A stretch of DNA of 64,000 nucleotides from Ceraceosorus guamensis (lineage: Eukaryota > Basidiomycota > Exobasidiomycetes > Ceraceosorales > Ceraceosoraceae), in assembly GCF_003144195.1 (NCBI RefSeq), contig NW_020290033.1:153525-217524 (forward strand). The letters are read 5' to 3'. Both the position numbers and the translations under genes were made by a program. Shown here in pieces: positions 35,400 to 48,174 of the stretch. Below the pieces are notes generated by a model. That model was not told the origin of the DNA, made no database searches, and saw nothing but the letters and a program-made list of their open reading frames with translations. Positions within the stretch are counted from its first letter, which is position 1. Each line of letters opens with the position of its first letter.

Positions 35400-36105
35400 G
35401 CTGCGCCGCCTTCTTAGCAGAGCGCAGTGGTGTTGGGCGGAGATCAACCGACTTCTGCTTCTGGCTTCGAGATGTGTGAAGCGAAGCGAACGCTTCGCAC
35501 TCGATGCTATGCAATGATACTCGTAAGAGAACCTTTTTTTTATTATTTGACTTCAAGTGTCCAAGCAGCTCTCCCGTGATTAGCAGCACACCATCCAGCT
35601 TGGCCTGCCATCTTGACCCGCGCAAAAGTGGCTCGTGGGCTAGACCTTGAGGATTTCATGTGAGATCAGTATTGCCAAAATTGCGTGAATGTACAGGGTC
35701 AGAGAGCTCTCATGCGGCTTTACATCTCACTCTCATGAGAACAGCTCGTCGGATCGCGCGTTATGCCAATCGAGCTGCAGACTTCTTCTTCGAATCCATA
35801 TAGCTTTTGCTCCGCTCGACCTCGAGATTCGTTGTGAAATGGTCCCCTTGCAAAATCAATTTCTACGCTCAAATCCGAGGTAGGTCTGTGCGTCGGGGAA
35901 ATTGAATCTTGCAAATTTTGCATGTTTGAACCTTGACTCCCATGATCGCTGCACCCGTAATCGCATTTCCCATCTTGCCAAGATTGAGCCTTATTCAAAG
36001 GTATGTCGGTCCAAGCAGAATACTCAGTCTCGTCAAGTTGCGGGTATCGGGACGAATGCGCACATTCTCTCCTCTCTTGGCTTCGGCTGTTACTCTTGGG
36101 GTCTT
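35163..36105. other. Convergent 3' gap, secreted gene/IDI1
   Basis: Apart from the in-frame continuation above, no gene is supported. A near-palindrome GCGAAGCG-AA-CGCTTCGC lies at 35481-35498 and a T-rich run at about 35534-35549. Confidence 0.5.
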
Positions 36106-37427
<1,322 letters not shown>

Positions 37428-38143
37428 AGTGAATGCTTCTGGGTTGCGCTTTGACGGATCGAGCAGATCAGCGCGGTGGAGGTGAGAGATGAGATGTGAG
37501 AGGTGAGAAGAGGACCTGCAGCGGAGTCAAGTCATGAGTGTTGATGTGGTCGATCAGCCCTGCATTTCTTCCTCTCACATCGCGAATCCGTTTATTTGCC
37601 GCATGAAGCTCAAGTTTCACTCGGACGGACATTGTTGAAATCAAAGTGAATTTGAGCCCTTAACGCTTTGCCCTCGAGTACGAAAATCAGAGATTGTGAT
37701 TGAGACCATCCACCATTCAATCTTGATTTTCGCCTCCGCATCTCTGATGCATGGAGACAAACGCCTGGTGACGACTGTTCACGCGCCTACGATATGTTAT
37801 ACCCACCCCGCCGGACTTATTCGGCCGATCAGCGTCACACAGCTATAGCCAGAGCCAATATTCACCATTCGTGATTCGTGATGGACGATTTACGGAGTGC
37901 ATATATGCTCCTCGATCGGTTCCAAGGCCAATTCGTACATCGTGTCAACTCTGACCGATGATCACTCACCAAATAACTCCTTCACGCTCTTTCACGCGCA
38001 ACATTGACAGTGCGACGTGTCTCAGCATCTCGGTATCCCCACACACTCTGGCCGATCGACTCCACACTCCGAAGGGAGGCCATTCGCGCAACCCCACCTC
38101 GTCCCTTCCGGTCTCCAACGGCGTTCAGGGCGGTGGCCCGAAC
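37428..38143. other. Divergent promoter region IDI1/MDM12
   Basis: No gene supported. Words CATTCGTGATTCGTGATG at about 37864-37881 belong to the CGTGA family. The MDM12 frame is open upstream to 37958, but the family start is at 38144. Confidence 0.55.
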
Positions 38144-39628
38144 ATGTCGCTAGATATCTCTTGGTCTTTGCTAGACTCTTCACTAGCCTCTCAAATCCAA
38201 GAAAAGCTGAATCAAGCTCTTTTGCGCACCACTAGGCCCTCTTTCCTAGGTCCCATCAAGATATCTCAACTGGATTTCGGCAGCGATGCGATGGATATCA
38301 CTTTGGTGGACGTGGGCGATGTCTGGAGAGATTTCTCTGGCGAAGCACCGCTAGGCCCGGGCGAATCACCTTTGCGAGAATCGTTGGGCATGAACTCACA
38401 AGAGAAACAAAGGGAACAACAGAATTTGGGTCAAGATGATTACAGAACCAGGGCGTCATCTTTTGATAACGCTATGGATCCGTTGCGTTTGCACGGCGAT
38501 CGGAATGTGAAGGTGAAGCATCACGCTCCTCGACCGGCCGAATCTAAACCAGGTCAAGGTCTTGCCCGATTTGCTGAGCGCAATCTTCCGTTCGCGGGGG
38601 GCGCACAAGTAGCGTCTTTTGCTCAAGCTCAAGCGAATCCTCATGCGGATGACCAAGGTGTCGGGCCGGAACTCGAAAGAGGTCCGAGGATGCAGACGTA
38701 CAGACAGTACGGACGAGGTGCTCAACATCATCATCCCAACGACACGGGTACAAGCCAGTACGATAGGGATAGTAATTGGGAAGGTGCTAGCTTGGTCGGC
38801 ACGCCTGCTCCTTCCGGCTATGGAGCTTGGCCAGGCGCAGGTCTAGGCTATGCCAGAACACCCGCAAGCGTAGGTGCAGCTTATGGCTATTTTCCAAACT
38901 TTTCCCTTCTAGCTGGTCGTGCAGCGGGTGCCGGTGTTGCAGGTATGGGTCGGATAGATGCTTCGAGCCGCTTGGAAGCACAAACAGCAGCGAGGGAAAG
39001 TCCAGAGGCGTCACCCTCTGTCTCACCCTCTGCTCCTCATCCTATCCCTACTCGCACCCGCCAGGCTCGTCAGAAAGAGCAACAGCAAGGCCTCTCGCAG
39101 CCTGAAGCGGCTACAGCCGGTCAGCTACCGCCGCTCCAGCTGCACTTGGCCCTGGATTGGAGCACAAGCACGTTCAGATTGACGCTTCAGACCAGTCTGC
39201 TCATCAATCATCCCAGTCCCGCATTCATGGAATTGCCATTGAGCATCACGGTGACTAGTCTGGTACTGCAAGCTGGAGCGGTCGTCGCTTTCGAGCCTCT
39301 GAGCAGCGGCAAGACGGTGCACCTCTGTCTGGTAGAGCCGGAATTGGAGCTGGAGGATGAGGAGCTGGACGAAGCGGGAGAGAAACAGGGCGGAGCGAAT
39401 CCCGCTGCTGCTAATGCCAGACCCAGCGCCGCTACAAGTTCAGCACCGACCCTTTCTCTAGGCGAGAAGCTCATTCCGCACCTCACGCTGGAAAGTAGTG
39501 TGGGTCAAGCAGACAAGCACACGCTGGAAAATGTCGGAAAGGTCGAAAAATTCGTCCTGGAGCTGATCAGGAAAGCGGTCGTCGATGAGGTGAGAAGCTT
39601 GGATGTTTCAAGCTTGCCGTCTCTTTAG
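38144..39628 (+). CDS. MDM12: ERMES subunit Mdm12
   Basis: Lipid-transfer subunit bridging ER Mmm1 and mitochondrial Mdm34 in the ER-mitochondria encounter structure. One exon gives 494 residues. The start MSLDISWSLL at 38144 matches the family N-terminus MSFDINW, so the 62 in-frame codons upstream are left out. The SMP domain is split by a long Gln/Gly/Ala-rich insertion (about 75-295). Its first part shows PIKISQLDFGSDAMDITLVDVGDVWRDF in pieces; its second shows LQLHLALDWSTSTFRLTLQT, FMELPLSITVTSL, VVAFEPLSSG and LTLESSVGQADKHTLENVGK. It ends with KVEKFVLELIRKAVVDEV. It is one of the few intronless genes in the window. Confidence 0.93.
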   Translation: MSLDISWSLLDSSLASQIQEKLNQALLRTTRPSFLGPIKISQLDFGSDAMDITLVDVGDVWRDFSGEAPLGPGESPLRESLGMNSQEKQREQQNLGQDDYRTRASSFDNAMDPLRLHGDRNVKVKHHAPRPAESKPGQGLARFAERNLPFAGGAQVASFAQAQANPHADDQGVGPELERGPRMQTYRQYGRGAQHHHPNDTGTSQYDRDSNWEGASLVGTPAPSGYGAWPGAGLGYARTPASVGAAYGYFPNFSLLAGRAAGAGVAGMGRIDASSRLEAQTAARESPEASPSVSPSAPHPIPTRTRQARQKEQQQGLSQPEAATAGQLPPLQLHLALDWSTSTFRLTLQTSLLINHPSPAFMELPLSITVTSLVLQAGAVVAFEPLSSGKTVHLCLVEPELELEDEELDEAGEKQGGANPAAANARPSAATSSAPTLSLGEKLIPHLTLESSVGQADKHTLENVGKVEKFVLELIRKAVVDEVRSLDVSSLPSL

Positions 39629-39821
39629 ACTTGTGCCCAGAATCGTAGAGGGGACTTGCTGGCATCCTGCAGACCGTTTGTGCAGCGTGGATCTTGAGAC
39701 GCTGACTGCAAAATGTTTGCGCCTCTGACCCCCAGCTCGTCTTTCCGAGCGCATACACCTTGGAACTTCCATGAGCATGCCCGACACGCCTCCTTGCGGA
39801 GTTTTGCGCAAAATTCCGTGT

Positions 39822-42451
39822 TCAAGAAGAGCCTTGCCACTGCAGGATGACTACATCACCGCTCCTCCTGTGATCATCGTGGAAAAGAGAGTTGAAGTGT
39901 CTCTCCACCTCCACGTAGCCCAGTGCTTCAAGATAGGCCCCCACAGTATCCGTCGGCGCTGATGGTCGCCCAGACTTGGCCGATGTCGGCGAAGCCACCG
40001 TGAGAAGGTTGGAGAAGATGGCGAGATGACTGGGCCAGGTGTGCAAAGGCGACGCGCTCTTGTCGACGCGCACGGACAAAGGCACGCCCTGCGGCGTGTC
40101 CGCTGAACGACGAAGTTGCAGAGCTTCCCAGAGCGGCATGAAAGCTGCCGATTCTGCGGCGCCAATGGCAGAAGGCTGAAAGCGCGCATCGACGGAAGCT
40201 GGGAATCGATTACGGAGGTACGCGAGAGGGTCGGCATAGAAGACGTCCGATTGATCGACGTACGAAGAGGAATCGGCACTGGAGGTGATGGTGACGAGAT
40301 GCAGCCACGAGTGTTCAGCACGCCCCAAGCTCCTACAGGGACAAGAGAAGATGGACTGGGTCACTCACCCAATCGGTGGCGGTTCGCAAGTAAGCGCCCA
40401 CGCTCTTCCGCCCTTGCCTTCGCCCGAATCCGATCCGAGGGCGGAAAAGATGCTGAGGTCTTGCCGGTGCATAATCGATTGCCAAGGTGTGGAGTGACAA
40501 GGCATGAGCAATGCGATGCTCTTGAACGACTCTTTGTCTGCTAGTTGGGAGATGCGTCGAGGTATTTGTTCTTGCGCTATGCAGTGATAGCGAAGAAGGT
40601 AGATGCTGGGAACAAGATGAGCTAGCAGTGCGATCTGGGCCCATTTGTGAGAGCGCTTGAGCGACGCGAAAGACGTCCATAGCTGCTTGCTAAATAGGGT
40701 CAGGTGGCCTATGGCTTGTGAGACTACGCACGGAGCCCCTGCGAGAGCTGCCGGTGCCGGTGCAGGTGCCTCAGGCTGGAGCTGCGGCTCGACGGTTCCC
40801 ACATTCGTGTGCGGCATGCCACCTCGAGGAGACGAGAGAGCCAGACCACCAAAGATGGGCAAGGTGATGGCTGCAACAGGCTGCAAGAACCTCTGTTCTT
40901 TGTGACCCAGCAACGAGTAAGCAAAGATGGTCCACACGGTCAGAAAAGCTAGGGTCTTCAGAGCTGCTACATCTCTGGCGCCGTTGTTTGCTGCTGCATT
41001 CATGCCAGCAGGTGTCGGAGTTTGATGTGAGCGCGTCGAGCAGGTTAGTGCCATGTAGAGCCCGCGCAGCATGTAAGGCAAAGTAGTCAATCCTAGAAGA
41101 GGCAAGACGGAACTGAGGTAGAAATGCCAGGGACTGGAGCCGTAAAAGACGGATACGCCTGCGGATCCTACGTTGCGCTTCATAAACTCGTAGGGCACGA
41201 AGATAAAGCGACCGTAATAGATACTGTCGAGCAACGTGAAGAATGAGAAGCTGGGTATGCTTTTTTGGAGAGAGCAGTTTGAAAAGCTGTCAGTGAAGCA
41301 ATGCAGTGTCTTTTTCTTCTCTGGTTTGTTTTTGCACGATCAAGCGTGTGCTCGACTCACAGGCTCGTCGGCACGCAGACTACAATTACGGCGAGTGAAA
41401 AGACGGATTCCAGAACCTCGAGCGTCGTGCTGCATCTTCTTGCAGATGCGACTTGATCACAGATCAACTTGATGCCCAGAAAGGACCAGACGATGATGGC
41501 TGTAGGTCTGACAGCAATGCTGAGAGCGGCAAAGAAGAGCGCAAGAGATAGCTTGCGACTGCTGATGATGGATCTGTTGAGCGTCTCTAGCATACTCTGA
41601 TCGATAGGCTCAATGGCCGATGCGTTCGGAAACATCTCTTCCGAGCTTGCAGGAAGGCTCAGGGGCCAGTTGAGCAAGGCCATGGAGATCATTTGCGCTT
41701 CGAGCGTGTTCGAAAAGGTTCGACATGAAGTGTAGAGTAGCCAGGTGTTGAAGAGGAGACAGTGTAGCGTCATACAACCTGCTTGCGAGCCGACAAGTCG
41801 ATCAGAGAGCTTGTAGACCGACAAGTCGGAGCAGGCCGCAAAGACAGCTTGCAGAAGGCGAGGTGCGGTGGCCTGAGCGCGCGTGCAAGAAGTACGCATA
41901 TCAGCGATCGAGCATTGGACGGATGCCTGAGGCCAACTCACAAGAATGATGGGCGCATCCATCCTCAATAGGCGCACGATCCACATGAGAGCAGCAAAGA
42001 TTGCAGGATGAAGAAAGCCCCGTATCTCTCCTCCTCTTGCTTCATCACTCATCCATTCCCACGTCCTCCATCCATACCCGAACACGGCATGATGAGCGAC
42101 TTCCGTCGCTTGATAATGTTCATCGGGTTGAAAAAATGTTCGAACAAGCAGGGCATTGAGCAGACGAAAGGCGAGCAAGAAGAGAAATACAGAAGTGTGC
42201 GAAGCTGTTGGGTTCGCTGATCGTGGTGGAGCGGGAGTAGCGATTGGATGCGGAGGAGCTTGGACAAACTCTTGACCTCCTCCTCCTCCTTCGCTCGGCA
42301 CCACGCTAGTCATGGAAGTCACATCTGTGCCTGCCGATTTGCTCGTCGAAAGTGTCCATGTGGAATCTTGCGACGGACGAGCGACCAGTCTAGACTCGCC
42401 TCTCCATCTCAGCGCATTCGTGTCCAATGTGCGACCGCTCGTGCTCGTCAT
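39822..42451 (-). CDS. GPI10: GPI mannosyltransferase 3 (GPI10/PIG-B)
   Basis: ER-membrane alpha-1,2-mannosyltransferase of the GT22 family that adds the third mannose to the GPI anchor precursor. Exons 42451-41942, 41872-41361, 41250-40369 and 40278-39822 give 786 residues. The luminal catalytic signature FFQPDEHYQATEVAHH is present near residue 110, followed by WEW and FLHPAIF. Many hydrophobic spans follow, with RFIFVPYEFMKRN, YGSSPWHFYLSS and LLGHKEQRFLQPV. The C-terminus has MPCHSTPWQS, LTCEPPPIG and DQSDVFYADP. For the third junction an alternative acceptor would leave an intron of only 36 nt. The chosen 90-nt intron reproduces the family sequence. It converges with MDM12. Confidence 0.93.
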
Positions 42452-42734
42452 TCTTGACGAAGGCAGTGGCGCTTCGCTTACCTGACGCCAAGCCAACAGC
42501 GCAGATTCTTTGTGAGCCGTACTTCTTCAAGTCGAATCCTCCTGAACTAGGATTTGACCGTCATGATCAGTAGACAGACAGATCACGCTGTTCCCCCCCT
42601 CTCTCCAAGTCTACGGAAGAAGGCCTCGGGGATCTGGCTCGATGGTGTGGTGTGGTAAGACGCAAAGCTTCAAGCTTTCCTTCAGCCGTGAGTCAGAGTG
42701 GCAGTCAACTTGAAGGTCATATCCACGGCAAGCG

Positions 42735-42975
42735 TACTCACGAGTCAAGAGTCTCCTGCCGCCTTAGCGTAGCACGCGCGGGTCGAAATAGTCGTGAGTC
42801 ACGAGTCTGAGCCGAAGTCCCGTGCAGGGGACGAAGACGGATCACGTGATCTGCTATGCGCTCCCACACAGGGCTACGGTCAACGACCGTCACGAGTCAC
42901 GAAATACAGTCTGATGAATTAGAGTATTGAGTCTTGAGTCAACAGAGTCGTGAGTCTGATGACTCGAGCAACAAG
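42735..42975. repeat. Cluster of CGTGA/GAGTC words
   Basis: Includes TACTCACGAGTCAAGAGTC (about 42735), TAGTCGTGAGTCACGAGTC (42788-42807), GTCACGAGTCACGA (42889-42902) and a run of TTGAGTCTTGAGTCAA and GAGTCGTGAGTC at about 42928-42958. GAGTC occurs on both strands. Confidence 0.65.
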
Positions 42976-43064
42976 TCGCGAGAAGTGCTTTCATTGGCTC
43001 ATCTTCCCATTCTCGATTGATCCGTGATCATGTCGACTCGAAATCAGGAGAACGCAACTTAAAC

Positions 43065-43083
43065 TTTTTTTTTTTTTTTTTTT
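43065..43083. repeat. Poly-T run of 19
   Basis: Uninterrupted T homopolymer in the gap between GPI10 and KU80. Confidence 0.85.
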
Positions 43084-43431
43084 ATATCTCGGGCCGATGC
43101 AAGCCCCCTCCCTTCTCATCACCCACCCCCGGGACCTGATTCGCTCCGGCATCAGCACCGTGCGGGAGCAAATTCCTCTCGCAAGCACCGGCGCTTCACC
43201 AGTTTTCCTTTCCGCCAAACGGCCGAATGCATCATTACGCGTGACGCTGATGTGCGCGAAGCTAGGGCGGTGAGAAGCACGAATGCATCGTTGAAAAGCT
43301 TTTCATATCGTTGCCCAGATGAAGAGCGCGCAATGTCGAGACAGCCAGATGTAAAAGTAGCAAGACAGCTCCGAATCACATGATGGTGCAGTGGGTGAGG
43401 GATTCAAATGCTGAATCGGGGGGTCAAGGTC

Positions 43432-46400
43432 CTAAGATACGAACTGCACCGATGTTCAGGTTAGAAAAAGGGGCGGAATGTCAATCGCCTTCGTAAAAAG
43501 CAGTTCGAGCGCGCTCTCGATGCCGCGCGACGACATCAGAGTCAAGCGCAACTCACATCTTTTGCCTCTTTACTATTCACCCGACTCCTACCTCCCGCAT
43601 CCTCCAGCTTCGTGATCAATCCGACCTCCATCATCCCCCTCACATAGCCATCCCAAAAATCCCTCCTCGCTCTCCTTCCAAACGTAGGCTGCTGCAGATC
43701 GTCCTTGAACTTTCGCACAAACTCGTTCCACTCCTCCGCTTCGTCCTCCACTGCCGCTTCAGCTCGACAGACCTTCATCGAATCCCGAGCTTTGCCGTAC
43801 GAGTTGCTCGCCATGCTCTCCGAGACCAGTTGGCGTATGCGCTGCGGGGATCAAGGTGGCGCGAGGAGAGAGTCATGAAGGTCGATGAGCGGAAAATAGG
43901 GCAATTTGGCGTGAGGGGCAGGTTGCAAGACGTACGTCGATCCACGTTCGCTGCTGCTTGGGTAGCACAACTGACCTGACACATAGCTCGAATCACCACG
44001 GCCGGATCCCTAGCATCTTGCAACGCTCGTCTGAAATCAGCCACCGGGTCATTCGTGCCGATGCTGACATCTCCTTGCGCTCTGTGTGGCCCAGCACTAG
44101 TCTTGGTCGGGCGATCCGCAGACCCAGCTCGGGTCGCTTTCGAAGGGCGTGCGCTTTCAGCTTCCTCCTCGTCCGTGGCGCTATCATCATTCTCATCCAA
44201 GATCAGAGTCTTGTCGCCCTCCTCATCATCCCCATCGCCCTTCTTCTTCTCCACTTTGCCCTCGGCTCCATTGCTGGCTTGTTTCTTGGCATTGGCCGCC
44301 GCTTCCTCTTCCCGCTTGCGCTTTTGCTCTCTGAACATTTCTTGTCGCTGAATGTTCGCGTCGGGAGCTGCAACATGGATGGCAAGGCTCGCATATCAGC
44401 TACTCATTCGAAGCTCCGCTGGTCAGGCCACTCACAGTAGTCCTGTTTCGCGACGAAGTCAAAGAGGCACGAGAGTAAGGCTAGAGCTGCAGCATGCAGA
44501 GCACAAAAGGCATGCGTCTCGACTTACCAGCTCGAACAGATCCTTCAATTGCGCTGCTAAAGTCGAAGACTTGTTCCACACCGTTTCTGGTCTCTTGAGG
44601 AACTTATCGAGTTCAAAGTGGGCTTTTGGGAGCTCCTTGTCCTCGGGATGAAAGACGCGCCATTCGACGGCCTCTTTGATACGATGTATAGCCGGATTGA
44701 AGCTATCTTCAGTCGAGAACCACTCGGAGCGTGATCTGTACACGTGCCAAGCCAGAGGTCGTCACTTGGCACTGCGCCTCGGAGCGTTCCACGATCGCTC
44801 GGCAAAGACTCACCCATCAGGCTCTTCGTAAGCTTCCATCAGATCCATAGAGTCGACCAGATCATCCATCGCGCTCTGCATCTCCCGCGTCGGCAGCAGA
44901 TGATGCTCTCGATGCTCGACGCCATTGCGATCCACAACATATTCCAAAGGCGGGAAGATTAGCCGCTTGAAATCGTTCGCGAATGGCACCTTGCGAGCAA
45001 ATGCACGGTTTTGTGAGCTGGAGTTTCAGGCTGCCGCGTAGCTATACCGGCTCACCTCGGCATACACAAAGTGATCAGCCTCGGAGCCACTTTCTGGATC
45101 TTTGGGAATCGGTATCAGCGCCGCGAGCTGACGAGAGCATGCAGTCGAAGAAAGGGTAAACATGAAAAAGAGCCTCGGGAGCATTCGACGCGTTCCTGAT
45201 GGTCTTTGAAACCCACCTTTGGGTCAGCGTCACGTTTCTTGACATTCCTGACCAGAGCAATTTTCCCCAGCTCAATCATAGCTTTGACCAGGGCCGAAAT
45301 TTTCAGTTGAGCTTCGCCGTTGCCTGGTGAAGCCAGCACGTAGCTCGTCTCTCCCATGACGAACCATCTTCGTAGCTGTGCGTGACGAAGACTGCTTCAC
45401 ATTTAGGGGAAGCTGCATAAACGCTCCGGGATGCGACCGTCTGAGGTCAGCCTCACCTGCTCTCTGTTGTGAAATTGGATGATCTCGAGTCCGGCCTGCG
45501 TAGCGAACACCACGTCTTGCACCTGTTCGACAGGAATATGGCTTTTGCCCAGTTTCCAAGCCTTGATAAAATTCTCTTCGGATCCCTCAGGCAAAGGTTG
45601 AGCAGAATCCATCTCTTCCTCGGGCAGTTGCCTGATCTCGTCCAAGATGAAGTACTTGCGAACCATGTCCACTCCATAGGACATGGCATGAGCTTCGCTG
45701 TCAATGAAAGCGGGATTTGAACCCTCTAGCTCCTGATTAGGTTGGAGCTTGGGAGCGCTAGAAGGCTCAATCTTCAACTGAGCAGCGCGTTCCATTTCGG
45801 CTTTCCCAGCCGCACTCTGCTGTGCAATCTTGCTCAGCTTCTTTGCGCTCATGGGTCGGACCAACGTCGTCGCTTTGTAAAGCACTACCGCTATACCCAG
45901 CACTTCTTGAGAAAGATGCTGCTCCTCTGGGTCCCCAAATGTTAGCGTGGCATTCTGAGCGGCCGACTTTTTCGGCGCTAATTGGGGCATGTGTGTCTGC
46001 TCGATCACATCTGCTGCTGTAGCGATGCCCGATCCTGGAACGCGGGACAGAAAGTCGTGCCAGAATTGCTCGTTCTTGGCCTGAGCGGGACGTGGTATCG
46101 AATTGTCAATGGTGTGCGCGACATTAGAGCGCATACAACCCACTCACTTTAGTCGATGGCTTGTCTTCTTCCACATATCCAAACCCCTCGTCATCGAAAT
46201 CGATACCACTGGTGGGTGTAGATGATCATCAGCCAAGTGCGTGCAGCTTGCAGCAAGGCAAAGCGTCTCTCTCTCACATGACTTTGAGCTGAATGTTCTC
46301 CTCCTCCAGGCGCTGCTGTATCAGAGCAGAATCGTCCTGATTGAATTTGGTCATCGCATCGGTGATGAGGTATATTGTGCGACTCCAGGTATTCTTGGAG

Positions 46401-47252
46401 GAGCTGTTGATGCCTCCTCTATCTTTATCGGTGAGCGTGCAGATCGCCGCGATGAGCGCATCCAGAGCTGTGTGATGCGCCAGCAGGGCACCAATACATC
46501 AGCTCTGTAAGCGACAACTCAGTACGCAGTACTACGAGGCGACTCACGATCTGCCCTGTGCGGTTCTTCGGAGTCTTTGGATGCTCTAAGCGCTCGCACC
46601 AGCTCGCAAGTATTGAGATCGGGCTGTGCAGGCGAGAACATCTCATTGATGCCCAGGTACTCTTGTTTCGTTGTACCATCACCTGCTACCGCATTATTTG
46701 TGGCTATGCACCAGAGAAGAGGCAGACATCAGCTTGGAAATGTCAACTTCACAAAGTCCGAATGGGGCATCTACTCACTCGCTGAGCCATACGTAATGAG
46801 GCAGACCTTGCCTGTCTTGAGCCCCGCATGTACCTAACAACCAGATCATTGCGTTTGAGCGTGCTCTCCTACGGCACCATGGCGCAAATGTACTCCGGAA
46901 CTCACATAAGTCTGTACGCGTCTTCCCACAAACTCGCAAGCCCACTGCAAATTGCTCGTCTCTCTCTCTCTGACTTTCCATTCACCCGAAGTCCTCTTCG
47001 GACCATGCCCATCGTTGAGCTCTCCATCCATTCCATCTTCCGCTCTGACTCTATCTCCTTCGTCCAATCGAGTCGTCTCCTCCTGATCATCGGCGTCTTC
47101 GACATCCTCTGCGACTGTTCGAAGTGCACCCATAGAAGGGGAGACGTCGATCAAGAACGTGGTTATGGTGGACTGAGATGGTGAACAGTACAGACATCAG
47201 CGCGGACTCCATCATCATCCCAAGCTTCCACCCTACTCACTGCAAGCGACAT
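43432..47252 (-). CDS. KU80: ATP-dependent DNA helicase II subunit 2 (KU80)
   Basis: Partner of Ku70 in the ring that binds DNA ends for non-homologous end joining and telomere protection. I resolve exons 47252-47241, 47172-46906, 46833-46779, 46703-46548, 46467-46278, 46208-46148, 46080-45457, 45375-45217, 45127-45056, 44989-44814, 44735-44528, one ending at 44436, 44367-43976, 43841-43557 and 43443-43432, about 905 residues. The vWA-like start is MSLASTITTFLIDVSPSMG, then VCLITYGSA and DPLDALIAAI. The beta-barrel and arm show RWFVMGETSYVLASP, ALIPIPKDPESGS, VPFANDFKRLIFPPL and FLKRPETVW. The C-terminal helical domain reads DFWDGYVRGMMEVGLITK and ends EAKDFVS. Exons 1 and 15 are only 12 nt. 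The start of the exon ending at 44436 is unresolved because phases do not match a normal donor. Confidence 0.88.
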
Positions 47253-47744
47253 CTTCGGCGCACATGCTAGAGATCTGCACCCAGACTCGGTACCGAAGGT
47301 GCTGCCGCTCGCCACTTGAGTTGGGAGATGAAAGTGTGTTGGTGAAAAGTGATTGCCAGCATGCTGCGAGTTTCGGCCCCATGGACGTTGAGCCCCGCCC
47401 CAGCAGCCCTCCGCTCTCAGACGGATGCGCAACCGCATGATCCCAACTGCACCACGTGACTCACTCTTGGACCTTCCCTCAGCCGCGGCTCAATCAAGAA
47501 TCCAAAAACAAAAAAAAGTTTGGGCTCAATTCAATTGACTGGTACAAATTACGCCGCGTGTATTGGTACATGTATGATGTACATGTGAGCGCCGATTTTC
47601 AAATGCTCCGAATTCAAGTACGCATGCATGCGCTTGTGCACGGGAAGGATCGAGTCAGAGCATCAGAGCAAAGAGGATCGAGGACCCTGCCAGATATCAT
47701 GTGTACGACGGTCGTTGTACATGCATTTGTACTTGTATAGCTAG

Positions 47745-47965
47745 CTGCTAGTCTTGAGTCTTGCGCGCATGTCGTTGCCGAACCCAGGAAGGGCGTGACG
47801 GCTCTTTGACCACTCACGACTACGACAGCATATCCAACTCGAGACTGGTGACTCATAAGCGTGACTCAAACTCTTTGAGCCGTACCTTGTGCGCGGCTAC
47901 GGATGCCAGGCAGACTGTGACTCGAAGCGCTCACGATTCGCGACTCCACTCTTTTGACTTGAGGA
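47745..47965. repeat. Cluster of CGTGA/GAGTC words
   Basis: Contains TAGTCTTGAGTCTTGCG, CACTCACGACTACGA, GGTGACTCATAAGCGTGACTC and CTCACGATTCGCGACTC. Spacing is irregular and both orientations are present. Confidence 0.5.
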
Positions 47966-47998
47966 TTTGCCGACAGGTCAGGCACGCACTCGAGCACG

Positions 47999-48098
47999 GA
48001 AGAGAAAGAGAAAGAGAAAGAGAAAGAGAAAGAGAAAGAGAAAGAGAAAGAGAAAGAGAAAGAGAAAGAGAAAGAGAAAGAGAAAGAGAAAGAGAAAG
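47999..48098. repeat. (GAGAAA)n hexanucleotide tract, about 16 copies
   Basis: An uninterrupted purine-only tract of about 100 bases ends 77 bases before the start codon of the transporter at 48175, so it probably lies in the promoter or 5' leader. The number of copies is likely to vary between strains. Confidence 0.9.
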
Positions 48099-48174
48099 AT
48101 TCAGATTTGACAAGGAGGGAACAGCATCTGCCACGTAGCACACACTTGAGAGCATATCGACGCAAACGGACAAA

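Larger units (their letters stand above)
42452..43431. other. Gap between GPI10 promoter and KU80 3' end
   Basis: No gene supported. It contains a dense CGTGA/GAGTC cluster, a perfect 12-bp palindrome GATCACGTGATC at 42839-42850 and a 19-T homopolymer at 43065-43083. Confidence 0.6.
47253..48174. other. Divergent promoter region KU80/DMT transporter
   Basis: No gene supported. It contains CGTGA/GAGTC words and, close to the transporter start, the (GAGAAA)16 tract. Confidence 0.6.

Noticed and set aside
40333-40368. 36-nt intron in GPI10
   Set aside because: Too short for a spliceosomal intron. The acceptor at 40279 gives a 90-nt intron and a better family match.
48001-48098. CRISPR-like array
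   Set aside because: It is a simple hexamer microsatellite with no spacers. No direct repeats with unique spacers were seen elsewhere in the window.
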